Positions 51,652 through 60,957 of a stretch of DNA of 64,000 nucleotides are shown in pieces. The notes below the pieces were generated by a model. That model was not told where the DNA came from. It ran no database searches and worked only from the letters and a program-made list of their open reading frames with translations. This DNA comes from Enterobacter cloacae subsp. cloacae ATCC 13047 (GTDB lineage: Bacteria > Pseudomonadota > Gammaproteobacteria > Enterobacterales > Enterobacteriaceae): NCBI RefSeq assembly GCF_000025565.1, contig NC_014121.1, positions 1 through 64,000 on the forward strand, read 5' to 3'. Positions within the stretch are counted from its first letter, which is position 1. Each line of letters begins with the position of its first letter. A program made the position numbers and the translations under genes.

Positions 51652-53016
51652 TTACTCAATCCCACCCCCCAGCGACTGCCACAGCGTGATGCGGTTTTCC
51701 AGGTCGGTTTGCTGCAGCGATATCAGTGATTCCTGCGCCGACCACAGCGACCGCTGCGCGGTCAGTACCGTCAGATAATCCCCGGCACCCGCCTGATAGC
51801 TGCGGGTCGCCACATCCAGCGTTTTTTGCTCGGCCGCAACGTATTCACGCTGGGCATCAAGCTGCTCGCTGAGCGTTTCACGGCGTGCCAGCGCATCGGC
51901 CACGTCTTTAAACGCGCTCTGGATGGTTTTCTCGTAGGTGGCGATCAATCCCTTCTTCTCCGCTTCCGCGTAGCGCAGCTGGGCCAGATTGTTGCCGCCG
52001 CTGAACAGCGGCAGGGTGATGGACGGTGCGAATGACCACACCTTCATCCCGTGGCTGAACAGGGACGAAAGCGAATCGCTGCCGACGCCCGCACTGGCGG
52101 TCAGTGAAATGGTCGGGAAGAAGTTGGCGCGCGCGGCACCGATATTGGCGTTGGCGCTCAGCAGGTTGTGCTCCGCCTCCTTAATATCCGGGCGACGCAG
52201 CAGCGCGCTGGAACTGACACCCGCCGGGATCAGCGTGATGGCGTTATCGCTCAGGCTCTCCAGCGTACCCGGCAGCAGAGTGTCCGGCACCGTGTCACCC
52301 GCCAGCAGATTAAGGGCGTTTTTGTCCTGCATTACCTGCGTTTGATAGCTCGCCACGCTGGCTCGCGCCTGCTGGTAAACCGCCATCGCCTCGCTAACGT
52401 CCGTTGCTGCCGCCACGCCGACCTGCTGCTGACGCTTCACTATCCTGAGCGAGCTGGCGGCGCTCTCCATCGTCGATTTTGCCAGCGCCAGGTTGCTGTT
52501 ATCGGCCGCCAGGGTCACCCAGGCGGTGGTCAGTTCGCTGACCATCGTCAGGCGCGTGTTCTGCGCGGTAAATTCACTGGCAAGCCAGGTTTCACGTGCT
52601 GCACGCGACAGGCTCTGGTTGCGGCCAAACAGATCCAGCTCGAAGCTGGAGACCGTGCCGTTGGCCTCATCGCTGGTCGCGACACCGCTTGCCAGCGTGC
52701 GGCTGCGGGTGTGGCTCAGCTCCGCGTCCACCGTCGGGAACAGGGACGATCGCGTTTCGCCGTACTGGGCGCGCGCGGCGTCAATATCGGCAATCGCTTT
52801 TTGCAGGTCGCGGTTGCTGTTGAGCGCCATCGTCACTACGCCTTTCAGGCGCGCATCGTTCATCACCTGTTGCCACTGGCTCACCATGGCGGTGGCTTCG
52901 CCGTGCGCACCCGGCAACGTCGCCGGAACGGGCGCAGCCGGGCGCTGATACGTGGGATCTAAAGAGACGCAGCCCGCGCTCATCAGCGCTAACACGAAAA
53001 CAGATAAACGAAACAT
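51652..53016 (-). CDS. eefC: RND efflux outer-membrane factor (probable EefC)
   Basis: 454-residue TolC-family lipoprotein of the NodT type; lipobox in LALMSAGC, then VSLDPTYQRP. Two OEP repeats with long coiled-coil helices (around DLQKAIADIDAARAQYGE and REYVAAEQKTLDVATRSYQAG). It forms the exit duct for the adjacent pump. Its ATG overlaps the stop of the upstream RND gene. The Eef assignment rests on operon layout and overall resemblance to Enterobacter eefABC; another RND system is possible. Confidence 0.75.
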   Translation of the reverse strand: MFRLSVFVLALMSAGCVSLDPTYQRPAAPVPATLPGAHGEATAMVSQWQQVMNDARLKGVVTMALNSNRDLQKAIADIDAARAQYGETRSSLFPTVDAELSHTRSRTLASGVATSDEANGTVSSFELDLFGRNQSLSRAARETWLASEFTAQNTRLTMVSELTTAWVTLAADNSNLALAKSTMESAASSLRIVKRQQQVGVAAATDVSEAMAVYQQARASVASYQTQVMQDKNALNLLAGDTVPDTLLPGTLESLSDNAITLIPAGVSSSALLRRPDIKEAEHNLLSANANIGAARANFFPTISLTASAGVGSDSLSSLFSHGMKVWSFAPSITLPLFSGGNNLAQLRYAEAEKKGLIATYEKTIQSAFKDVADALARRETLSEQLDAQREYVAAEQKTLDVATRSYQAGAGDYLTVLTAQRSLWSAQESLISLQQTDLENRITLWQSLGGGIE

Positions 53017-56000
53017 TATGACCTCCGGTTGCTGTGTTTACCGGAGAACAGACGTTTCACCAGTACAAAGAATAACGGAACGAAGAAGATCGCCAGCAGC
53101 GTGGCGGCCAGCGTCCCACCAATAATGCCGGTACCGATCGCCACCCGGCTGTTGGCCCCTGCACCGGTGGCAATCGCCAGCGGCGTCACGCCTGCAATAA
53201 ACGCCAGCGAGGTCATGATGATGGGGCGCAGACGCGTCTGGGCAGCACGCAGCGCCGCACGTGTCAGGGAGTAGCCTTCGGCGACTTTCGCCTCGGCAAA
53301 TTCAACAATCAGAATGGCGTTCTTCGACGACAGGCCGATGGTGGTCAGCAGTGCCACCTGGAAGTAGACATCATTGTTCAGGCCGCGCAGGGAGGCGGCA
53401 ATCGCCGCGCCCAGCACCCCAAGCGGGATCACCAGGATGACGGAAATCGGTACTGACCAGCTCTCATAAAGCGCCGCCAGACACAGGAACACCACCAGGA
53501 TCGAGAGGGCATACAGGCTCATGGCTTGGCCGCTCGCCAGTTTTTCCTGTAAGGACAACCCGCTCCACGCCCAGGTGCTGCCGGACGGCAAATTATTCGC
53601 CAGCTGCTCCATTTTGCTCATCGCCGTACCGGAACTGGCACCACTGGCGTTCTCGCCCTGAATTTCATACGCCGCCGAGCCGTTGTAGCGCACCAGGCTT
53701 TCCGGGCCATACTCCCAGCGGGTGGTGGCAAAGGCGGAGAACGGGGTCATGGTGCTGTCGCTACCGCGTACATACCATTTGTTGAGATCGGACGGCACGG
53801 CGCGATAGTCGCTGTCGCCCTGGATATAGACCTTCTTCACGCGGCCGCGATCGATAAAATCATTCACGTAGGTGCCGCCCCATGCGCTGGAGAGGGTGTC
53901 GGTGACGTCGCTCAGGGAGAGCCCCAGCGACACGGCTTTATTGTTGTCGATATCCACCTGAAGCTGCGGCATCTGCGGCAGATCGTTGGCGCGAACCGCG
54001 TGCAGGGAGGCATCCTGATTCGCCTCGCCAATCAATTGGTTACGCAGCTTGAGCAGCGTGTCGCGGTCGGTGCCGCCGCTCGCCATCAGCTCAAAGGTAA
54101 AGCCGTTGCTCTGGCCCAGGCCGTCCACCGCTGGTGGCGTCATGGCAAAGATGGTCGCATCGCGGATGGTGCTCAGCTCCTGCGTGGCGCGCAGGGCAAT
54201 GGCCTGAGCGGTGTTTTCATCCCCCTTACGTTCGGACCAGTTTTTCAGGGAGACAAACGCCATCCCGGCGTTCTGGCCGCTGCCGCTAAAGCTGAAGCCC
54301 TCAATGGTGAAGATAACGTTGGTGTTGGCTTTCTCTTTGGTGAGGAACCATTCGCGCACCTGGCGGCTGACTTCGGCGGTACGTGTCGATGTTGCGCCGG
54401 CTGGCAGGGTGTACTGCACCATGATTTCGCCCTGGTCTTCCGTCGGCAGGAAGCTGCCCGGCAGTTTCAGCATCGCGAATCCCATCGCGCCGCAGAGCAG
54501 GACGTAGATGACCAGCATGCCGCCGGAGCGGCGCAGCGCGCGCAATACCTTGTTCTGATAGCCATGCTCGGTCTTGCTGTAGAAGCGGTTAAACGCGCCG
54601 AAAAAGCCCTTTTTATGTGGGGCGGTGTGGCTCAGAATCGAGCCGCACAGCGCAGGCGTCAGGGTTAATGCCACCACCACGGAAAGGAGCATCGCCGAGA
54701 TAATGGTGACCGAGAACTGACGGTAAATCACCCCGGTGGAGCCGCCAAAGAAGGCCATCGGCAGGAACACCGCAGAGAGCACCAGCGCAATCGCTACCAG
54801 CGCACCGGAGATTTCGCCCATCGATTTTTCCGTGGCTTCCCGGGCGGGTAGCCCTTCGTCACGCATAATACGTTCGACGTTTTCCACCACCACGATGGCA
54901 TCATCCACCAGCAGCCCTATCGCCAGCACCATCGCAAACAGGGTCAGGGTGTTGATGGAGTAGCCGAACAGCGCCAGTACGCCAAAGGTGCCCAGCAGAA
55001 CCACCGGAACGGCCAGCGCCGGGATCAGCGTGGCGCGGATGTTTTGCAGGAACAGGTACATCACCACGACCACGAGGATAATGGCTTCGAACAGAGTCTG
55101 AATGACATCCTCAACGGAGATTTTGATGAACTCGGTGCTGTCTTTCGGGTAGGCCACGTCGTAGCCTTCCGGCATCGACTTTTTGAACTCGGCGATTTTC
55201 TCTTTCACCGCCGTGGCGGTATTGAGCGCGTTAGCGCCCGGTGAAAGCATCACCGCCATCCCCGCGGCCGGGTGGCCGTTCAGCTTCGCGGTGGAGGTGT
55301 AATCTTCGCTGCCCATCTCCACGCGTGCAACATCGCTGATGTGTACCACCGCGCCGTTAGACTGGCTCTTGACGATGATATTTTTGAACTGATCCACCGT
55401 CTGCAGACGCGACTGGGCGCGCACGGTGGCTGTCAGCTGCTGGGCGTTCGACGAGGGCAGCGCGCCGATTTTACCGGCGGAAACCTGCACGTTCTGTGCT
55501 TCAATCGCGCTCTGTACATCTGAAGGCATCAGCGAGTAGGACGCCAGCTTCGCCGGGTCGAGCCAGATACGCATCGCGTATTCCGCACCAAACACCTGCA
55601 GACTCCCGACGCCATCCACACGCGCCAGCGGATCCTGCATATTACTGACCAGCCAGTCGGCGATATCCGAGCTGCTGGCGGTGTCGGTTTTGTCGTACAC
55701 CCCCATGATCAGCAGGAAGTTGCTCTGCGATTTCTCGACGGTGATCCCGGACTGCTGTACTTCAGTCGGCAGGCGTGATTCCGCCTGCTGGACTTTGTTC
55801 TGCACCTGGACCTGCGCGGTGTCCGGGTCGGTCCCCTGTTCAAAGGTGACGGTAATGCTCACCGAGCCGTCCGAACTGCTGGTGGAGGTGAAGTAGAGCA
55901 GGTTATCCAGCCCGGTGAGCTGCTGTTCGATCACCTGCGTCACGCTGTTTTCCAGCGTCTGCGCGGAGGCACCTGTGTAGGTGGCGGAGATCTTGATCGA

Positions 56001-56126
56001 CGGCGGGGCGACGTCCGGGTACTGCGCAACCGGCAGCGTGCGGATCGCCAGTATCCCGGCGAGCATAATCAGAATGGCGATCACCCAGGCAAAGACCGGG
56101 CGACGCACGAAGAAACGGGAAAACAT
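53016..56126 (-). CDS. eefB: RND multidrug efflux pump inner-membrane transporter (probable EefB)
   Basis: 1036 residues of the AcrB/HAE1 family. Twelve helices with two large periplasmic loops; N terminus MFSRFFVRRPVFAWVIAIL, proton-relay Asp-Asp in AIGLLVDDAIVVVENVER, and the C-terminal SLAFIAGVTPLAIATGAG motif. It would export amphiphilic drugs or dyes as a trimer. Tightly packed with the adaptor and outer-membrane factor genes. Confidence 0.8.
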   Translation of the reverse strand: MFSRFFVRRPVFAWVIAILIMLAGILAIRTLPVAQYPDVAPPSIKISATYTGASAQTLENSVTQVIEQQLTGLDNLLYFTSTSSSDGSVSITVTFEQGTDPDTAQVQVQNKVQQAESRLPTEVQQSGITVEKSQSNFLLIMGVYDKTDTASSSDIADWLVSNMQDPLARVDGVGSLQVFGAEYAMRIWLDPAKLASYSLMPSDVQSAIEAQNVQVSAGKIGALPSSNAQQLTATVRAQSRLQTVDQFKNIIVKSQSNGAVVHISDVARVEMGSEDYTSTAKLNGHPAAGMAVMLSPGANALNTATAVKEKIAEFKKSMPEGYDVAYPKDSTEFIKISVEDVIQTLFEAIILVVVVMYLFLQNIRATLIPALAVPVVLLGTFGVLALFGYSINTLTLFAMVLAIGLLVDDAIVVVENVERIMRDEGLPAREATEKSMGEISGALVAIALVLSAVFLPMAFFGGSTGVIYRQFSVTIISAMLLSVVVALTLTPALCGSILSHTAPHKKGFFGAFNRFYSKTEHGYQNKVLRALRRSGGMLVIYVLLCGAMGFAMLKLPGSFLPTEDQGEIMVQYTLPAGATSTRTAEVSRQVREWFLTKEKANTNVIFTIEGFSFSGSGQNAGMAFVSLKNWSERKGDENTAQAIALRATQELSTIRDATIFAMTPPAVDGLGQSNGFTFELMASGGTDRDTLLKLRNQLIGEANQDASLHAVRANDLPQMPQLQVDIDNNKAVSLGLSLSDVTDTLSSAWGGTYVNDFIDRGRVKKVYIQGDSDYRAVPSDLNKWYVRGSDSTMTPFSAFATTRWEYGPESLVRYNGSAAYEIQGENASGASSGTAMSKMEQLANNLPSGSTWAWSGLSLQEKLASGQAMSLYALSILVVFLCLAALYESWSVPISVILVIPLGVLGAAIAASLRGLNNDVYFQVALLTTIGLSSKNAILIVEFAEAKVAEGYSLTRAALRAAQTRLRPIIMTSLAFIAGVTPLAIATGAGANSRVAIGTGIIGGTLAATLLAIFFVPLFFVLVKRLFSGKHSNRRS

Positions 56127-57250
56127 CAGGCATTTCCTCCGCTGGATTTCATCTCTTCGGCCTTCACCTGTTGGCCGGCGGTGACTTTGTCAGTGCCTTC
56201 CACAATCAGCCTGTCACCCGCCTTCAGACCGCTCAGCACTAGCCATTTATCGCCGTAGGTGTCACCCGTTTCCAGCTGGCGTTGCTCCACCTTGTTGCTG
56301 GCGTTCACCACCAGCGCAGTGGCTTTGCCTTTGGCATCACGGGTAATGCCCTGCTGAGGGGCCAGGATCGCGTCATTCATGATGCCCTCGTCCACTCTGG
56401 CGCGGACAAACATTCCCGGCAAAAGCTGATGCTGTGGGTTCGGGAAGACGGCACGCAGGGTGACCGAGCCGGTCGATTCATCCACCGCCACTTCGGTCAG
56501 CGCCAGACGCCCCTTTTCGCTGTAGGTGCTGCCGTCTTCTAGCTGCAACGTGACGCTGAGCGTATCGCTGTTCGAGGCGAGGGTTTGTTTGCGTAATCGC
56601 AGCAGATCGGCACTCGAACGCGTTAAGTCGACATACATGGTGTCCAGCCCGCGAATGGTGGCCAGCGCGGTGTCCTGCTGAGCGGTCACCAGCGCGCCGG
56701 GCGTGACGGAGGAGATGCCGATGCGTCCGGCAATCGGCGCGGTGACGGTAGTCCAGTTGAGGTTAATGCGCGCGCTCTCCTGCGCGGCTTTCTTTGACTC
56801 GACGCTGGCCTTGTCCTGCGCGCAGGTGGATTTCGCGTCTTCTGCGTCCTGGCGCGACACGCCGTCGTCTTTCACCAGCTGCGCATAGCGTCGGGCTTTC
56901 TGGCAGTCGGCCTGCACCAGCGCTTGCGCCTGTTTCAGCGCCGCGGCGGCTTCATCAAACGCGGCGCGGTAGCTGGAGGGATCGATCTGATACAGCGCTT
57001 GTCCGGCTTTCACGGTATCGCCTTCGGTGAACAGCCGCTTCTGAATAATGCCGCCCACCTGTGGGCGAACCTCGGCGCTCATTGCGGCGGTGGTACGCCC
57101 GGTCAGTTCACTGACGACGGACACCGGCTGGCTCATGAGTGTGACAATCCCCACTTCCGGAAGAGGACGTTGGGGAGCAGATGTTTGCGCATTATCACAC
57201 CCTGTCAGGAGGAGTAATGCGGCGATGGAGGTTGTTATCTTTTTCATCAT
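56126..57250 (-). CDS. eefA: RND efflux periplasmic adaptor lipoprotein (probable EefA)
   Basis: 374-residue membrane fusion protein. Lipobox LLLLTGC, lipoyl halves around VRPQVGGIIQKRLFTEGDTVKAGQALYQIDP, a helical hairpin between them (with three Cys in the QADCQKARRY and KSTCAQDK area and C21), then beta-barrel and membrane-proximal domains. Its stop overlaps the eefB start. Two adjacent ATGs are possible starts. Confidence 0.78.
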   Translation of the reverse strand: MMKKITTSIAALLLLTGCDNAQTSAPQRPLPEVGIVTLMSQPVSVVSELTGRTTAAMSAEVRPQVGGIIQKRLFTEGDTVKAGQALYQIDPSSYRAAFDEAAAALKQAQALVQADCQKARRYAQLVKDDGVSRQDAEDAKSTCAQDKASVESKKAAQESARINLNWTTVTAPIAGRIGISSVTPGALVTAQQDTALATIRGLDTMYVDLTRSSADLLRLRKQTLASNSDTLSVTLQLEDGSTYSEKGRLALTEVAVDESTGSVTLRAVFPNPQHQLLPGMFVRARVDEGIMNDAILAPQQGITRDAKGKATALVVNASNKVEQRQLETGDTYGDKWLVLSGLKAGDRLIVEGTDKVTAGQQVKAEEMKSSGGNA

Positions 57251-57395
57251 CTTTTTCCAGGGTGAACGATGCCCGCCCTGTTAATGGCTTAACAAGGAGG
57301 AGGGCGTTTTAAAGGCACAGCGATACCGTATCTCTGGCAGAACCAGAAATGGTAAACCGGGAAATTACCTGTTCCCGTTAATTATTCACATGCGA

Positions 57396-57965
57396 TTACT
57401 TCGCAGTGAAAAGCATATTTAAAATATTCTGATAAATCGGCTCTAATTGTTCTGACGGCACGTTTAAAGGCGTAAGCCGGCGGTAAATTGTGCCTTCGAT
57501 CATCACGGCGGTAATCTCCACGCAGCAGCGAATATGTTCATCACTTAAATGAGGAAACTGCTTTTTCAGGTGCGCACAGGCGTTGCTAAACATACGGGCC
57601 TCGGCTGCGGTTAACATGGCGGCCACCTGCGGATTACGCGTCGCCTCGGCGGACATTTCGAGCATCAGCGCATCGTCGTCTTCGTTAATCGTCTGACGCC
57701 AGGCGAGCGCCTGCGGCATGCCTTCCACCACCGTTTTGTCCTGCATTCCCTCGATACGGGAATCGATAATACGGCGGATCATCTCTTCAATAATCGCGTC
57801 TTTGTTACTGAAATAACGGTAAATTTGCCCGACGCTGAGTTTCGCCTCGCTGGCGATTTGCGACATACTGGCCGCATGAAATCCACTGGCGCGAAAGCAG
57901 CGGCGCGCGGCGGTGATGATCTCGTCCTGACGTTGTTTCTGCCGTTCTTCCAGTTTTGTGCTCAT
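57396..57965 (-). CDS. eefR: TetR-family regulator of the efflux operon (probable EefR)
   Basis: 189 residues; helix-turn-helix ASMSQIASEAKLSVGQIYRYFSNKDAIIEEM and a C-terminal ligand domain. It is in the same orientation as and 145 bp upstream of the adaptor gene, the layout of eefRABC. A near-palindrome upstream of its start is a candidate operator. Confidence 0.8.
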   Translation of the reverse strand: MSTKLEERQKQRQDEIITAARRCFRASGFHAASMSQIASEAKLSVGQIYRYFSNKDAIIEEMIRRIIDSRIEGMQDKTVVEGMPQALAWRQTINEDDDALMLEMSAEATRNPQVAAMLTAAEARMFSNACAHLKKQFPHLSDEHIRCCVEITAVMIEGTIYRRLTPLNVPSEQLEPIYQNILNMLFTAK

Positions 57966-57985
57966 CGTCGATTACCGGGTAAAAG

Positions 57986-58003
57986 TGAGAATGATCGTTC
58001 TCA
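57986..58003. promoter_or_regulatory. Candidate TetR operator upstream of eefR
   Basis: TGAGAATGATCGTTCTCA is an 18-bp near-palindrome (two central mismatches), 21 bp upstream of the start codon and close to a TATAC-like element. Autoregulation is inferred; the site also has partial similarity to a Fur box. Confidence 0.5.
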
Positions 58004-58151
58004 TTATACGTTTTGGGTGCATATTGGAAAGGCTTTTTTTATTTACATATTGAATGAATGTTTCAGGATTTAAAAAATGGAGGAAATAAGGAGTTTTTAT
58101 GAAGGTTAACCTGTGAGATATTCAGATTGCGTGGAAAATAAGGAGAAGAAT

Positions 58152-58571
58152 ATGCACCTGAGCATAACAGAAAAAGTCACACCCGCAGAAAAAGAAGAGT
58201 TATTTGTGGGATTAAGAGCTTACAACGCCCAGTTTTTAGATATGACGAACTTTAGTGGTGATATTGGCGTTTACATGCGAGACGAAAAGGGCGTCATGCT
58301 GGGTGGATTAATCGGCGTACGAAAAGGTGAATGGCTGAATATTGATTATCTCTGGGTGAGCGATACCGTGCGGGGAACCGGCGTGGGCAGCCAGCTTATC
58401 AAAACGGCGGAAGAAGAAGCCAGACGTAAAGGCTGCACACATGCCCTGGTCGACACGGCCAGCTTCCAGGCGCGTCCGTTTTATGAAAAACAGGGGTACC
58501 AGCTGCAGATGTCTTTGCAGGATTACCCGTACCCAGGCATGCAGCGTCATTATCTGACGAAAGCGCTTTAG
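58152..58571 (+). CDS. GNAT-family N-acetyltransferase
   Basis: 139 residues from the ATG at 58152, after AAGGAGAAG; the frame upstream to 58113 is less likely. Acetyl-CoA motif [20 protein letters not shown] and C-terminal [10 protein letters not shown] are clear. It belongs to the small YjcJ-like GNAT type; substrate unknown. Flanked downstream by REP units. Confidence 0.85.
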   Translation: MHLSITEKVTPAEKEELFVGLRAYNAQFLDMTNFSGDIGVYMRDEKGVMLGGLIGVRKGEWLNIDYLWVSDTVRGTGVGSQLIKTAEEEARRKGCTHALVDTASFQARPFYEKQGYQLQMSLQDYPYPGMQRHYLTKAL

Positions 58572-58595
58572 GCCCGGCAAGCATCGAGATTCATC

Positions 58596-58670
58596 GCCCG
58601 GTGGCGCTACGCTTACCGGGCCTACACGTCCTCCGCCAGGTAGGCCGGGTAAGCGCAGCGCCACCCGGCA
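58596..58670. repeat. REP pair (BIME) upstream of nlpA
   Basis: Two inverted REP units: GCCCGGTGGCGCTACGCTTA with CCGGGCCTAC (58596-58625) and GTAGGCCGGGTAAGCGCAGC with GCCACCCGGCA (58640-58670). Confidence 0.85.
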
Positions 58671-58776
58671 ATAGACCGCATATAACCTATCCTTCTTATT
58701 GATTCCTTTTCGGTTTTTATTTCACCGCCTCGTTGCCGATATAGTCACTGAAACGTTCATCAAAAGGATAGGTCTT

Positions 58777-59577
58777 GTGAAACTTCGATTGGGTGCTCTG
58801 GTTCTCGCGGGTCTGCTGCTGGCAGGATGCGATCAAAGTGGCAGCGATGCCAAACACATTAAAGTCGGCGTAATCAACGGCGCGGAGCAGGATGTGGCTG
58901 AAGTCGCCAAAAAAGTGGCAAAAGAGAAACACGGTCTGGATGTGGAGCTGGTCGGGTTTAGCGGTTCGCTGCTGCCCAACGATGCCACCAACCAGGGAGA
59001 ACTGGATGCTAACGTCTTCCAGCATCGTCCGTTCCTTGCAGAAGATAACAAGGCGCATAACTACAAACTGGTTGCCGTAGCGAATACCTTCGTCTTCCCG
59101 ATGGCCGGTTATTCCCGCAAAATCAAATCCGTGTCTGACCTGAAAGACGGGGCGACCATTGCCATCCCTAATGACCCCACCAACCTCGGTCGCGCGCTGC
59201 TCCTGCTGCAAAAAGAGAAGCTGATTACCCTGAAACCGGACGTGGGCCTGCTGCCAACCGCGCTGGATATCACCGCTAACCCGAAAAAACTGAACATTAT
59301 GGAGCTGGAAGGGGCGCAACTGCCGCGCGTGCTGGATGACCCGAAAGTGGATGTTGCCATCATCAGCACCACCTATATCCAGCAAACCGGGCTTTCCCCG
59401 GTGCATGACAGCGTCTTTATCGAAGATAAAAACTCGCCGTACGTGAACATCGTGGTGACGCGCGAAGACAATAAAGACGCAGAGAACGTAAAGGAATTTA
59501 TCCAGTCCTATCAGTCACCGGAGGTAGCGAAGGCGGCGGAGACCATTTTTAACGGCGGAGCGGTGCCGGGCTGGTAA
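58777..59577 (+). CDS. nlpA: Inner-membrane lipoprotein NlpA (MetQ family)
   Basis: 266 residues from a GTG at 58777 that follows AAAGGA; the frame upstream to 58699 is not conserved. Signal peptide with lipobox LLLAGC followed by Asp at +2, which keeps the protein in the inner membrane. The mature part is a methionine-binding NlpA/MetQ-type substrate-binding protein (HIKVGVINGAEQDVAEVAKK). No permease is encoded nearby; it may serve MetNI. Confidence 0.94.
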   Translation: MKLRLGALVLAGLLLAGCDQSGSDAKHIKVGVINGAEQDVAEVAKKVAKEKHGLDVELVGFSGSLLPNDATNQGELDANVFQHRPFLAEDNKAHNYKLVAVANTFVFPMAGYSRKIKSVSDLKDGATIAIPNDPTNLGRALLLLQKEKLITLKPDVGLLPTALDITANPKKLNIMELEGAQLPRVLDDPKVDVAIISTTYIQQTGLSPVHDSVFIEDKNSPYVNIVVTREDNKDAENVKEFIQSYQSPEVAKAAETIFNGGAVPGW

Positions 59578-59589
59578 TGCCCACGGAAT

Positions 59590-60270
59590 TTACACCGTCA
59601 CGCTGGCATCTATCCGGCTTTCCGGCCAGAGGAAACCCTGGCCAAACCGTGCCCCTGAGGCGCAGGCTCGCTGTAAGTCCTGCGCGGTTTCAATGCCTTC
59701 GACGACAACAGCCCGGGCAATCTTCTCTCTGACGAAGTGAACCAGTGTGTCAAAGCGGGCGGGAGAGCTCAGCTCTGAGCGGTCCAGTTTGATGCCATCT
59801 ACCGGCAGAGCAAGACGCGCATAGTCGTCTGCCAGTTCCTGAGTCAGATCATCCAGCCAGATTTTCCAGCCCGCCCCCTTAAGCTGAAGCAGGGCGTGAT
59901 GGATGCCGCGTTGCTCTGCGGCACTCATGCGGGTCACGGTTAACGGATCCTGAATTTCTATCGTTAAGCGCTGCTGGTGACGTAGCGCAAGCAACAGGTC
60001 GATGGCTTTAGCATCAAGCAGCTGGTCTGCCGGGAGATTAAGCCAGTACTGGCCTTTGTCCGGCATCTGCAGCAGCGTATTGGCCTGCCAGAAAAAAATT
60101 TGCAGCGCGCTACGGGTGGGCAGTGAAGCGAAGAGTGCGTCAAGATTCACGTTGTGGATCTCCACCAGAACCTCATGCGCCACCGCCTGGCCGGAATGCA
60201 AATCGACTAAAGGCTGAAACCGCAATCCGGTGATGGCATGCAGCAGGGGAGAGGGAAGCACGGTGTACAT
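59590..60270 (-). CDS. Degenerate EAL-domain protein
   Basis: 226 residues from the ATG at 60270; the frame extends to 60327, but that part is the preceding gene's terminator. The whole protein is one EAL domain with altered motifs: EVL in place of EAL, LNLPADQL for VNLS, IEIQD for ELTE, DDLTQ for DDFGTG, IKLDRS, VVEGIET, and FGQGF. The metal- and lysine-type residues (E, N, E, D, K, E, Q) are mostly kept but loop 6 is lost. It may be a weak c-di-GMP phosphodiesterase or a non-enzymatic partner controlling fimbriae. Confidence 0.8.
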   Translation of the reverse strand: MYTVLPSPLLHAITGLRFQPLVDLHSGQAVAHEVLVEIHNVNLDALFASLPTRSALQIFFWQANTLLQMPDKGQYWLNLPADQLLDAKAIDLLLALRHQQRLTIEIQDPLTVTRMSAAEQRGIHHALLQLKGAGWKIWLDDLTQELADDYARLALPVDGIKLDRSELSSPARFDTLVHFVREKIARAVVVEGIETAQDLQRACASGARFGQGFLWPESRIDASVTV

Positions 60271-60283
60271 GACAAGACCTGCA

Positions 60284-60312
60284 GAAAAAAAGGTTCCCGC
60301 GGACACGGGAAC
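60284..60312 (-). terminator. Terminator between the LuxR-type and EAL genes
   Basis: On the minus strand: stem GTTCCCG/CGGGAAC with loop TGTCCG, followed by CTTTTTTT. It lies between the LuxR stop (60340) and the EAL start (60270). Confidence 0.85.
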
Positions 60313-60339
60313 AAAGGCAAACGACACACGGTCGGGAAG

Positions 60340-60951
60340 TTAATTCAGGATCCAGCGAATGCTCTGATAGAACGAGGGGCCCCGCACGGCCTTCAGCTTA
60401 TTCATGGCATTGTTTTTGTAGAAATAAACCAGCCTGACGTTGCAGCCGAGCTGACGGGCAATTTGCTTGGTTTTCAGGTTACATGAGTAGCCTCGCAGCA
60501 CGCTCGCTTCCTCGTTGGAGAGCCTTGCAGGGCGCTGCCGCGTCGTAATGCTCACGTTGTAATGGTTTAACGCTTTTGGCGTCTGGCTCATCAGGATTTG
60601 CCACATCGCCTTGATATCCCCCAGCGACACGCGCTTATTGATGACCCCATCCACATGCTTAAATTTCAGAAAACCGACGGATAACGAATAGATATAGATC
60701 CTCGCCGCTGGCTGTTTTTCTTTAATGCGCAGAATATCTTCATTGGGCGTAATCATAAAACTGCCGATATTCAGTGGATCATAAATGACGATGTCCCAGG
60801 TTCGTTCGCTGAGGAGAAAATCTTCAATATTGCTGAACCCATGGAAAATAACATCCCGATGCGCGTCAGGTTCACGGTTGCCAAGATATTGCAGGCCAAT
60901 CATTGTGAACTCACAACTATCAATAACGGCCACATGTATTGTTTCTTTCAT
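60340..60951 (-). CDS. LuxR-type transcriptional regulator
   Basis: 203 residues from the ATG at 60951, spaced eight bases from GGAGA; an ATG six bases upstream is possible. An N-terminal receiver-like domain keeps Asp residues (VAVIDSCEF, IVIYDPLNIG) and the C terminus is a GerE-type helix-turn-helix (SNEEASVLRGYSCNLKTKQI). Similar in plan to fimbrial regulators such as FimZ/FimW or MrkI. Probably controls the fimbrial operon at the right end. Confidence 0.82.
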   Translation of the reverse strand: MKETIHVAVIDSCEFTMIGLQYLGNREPDAHRDVIFHGFSNIEDFLLSERTWDIVIYDPLNIGSFMITPNEDILRIKEKQPAARIYIYSLSVGFLKFKHVDGVINKRVSLGDIKAMWQILMSQTPKALNHYNVSITTRQRPARLSNEEASVLRGYSCNLKTKQIARQLGCNVRLVYFYKNNAMNKLKAVRGPSFYQSIRWILN

Positions 60952-60957
60952 GGTCAT

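Noticed and set aside
57986..58003. Fur box upstream of eefR
   Set aside because: Only about 12 of 19 consensus positions match; a TetR operator is the simpler reading.
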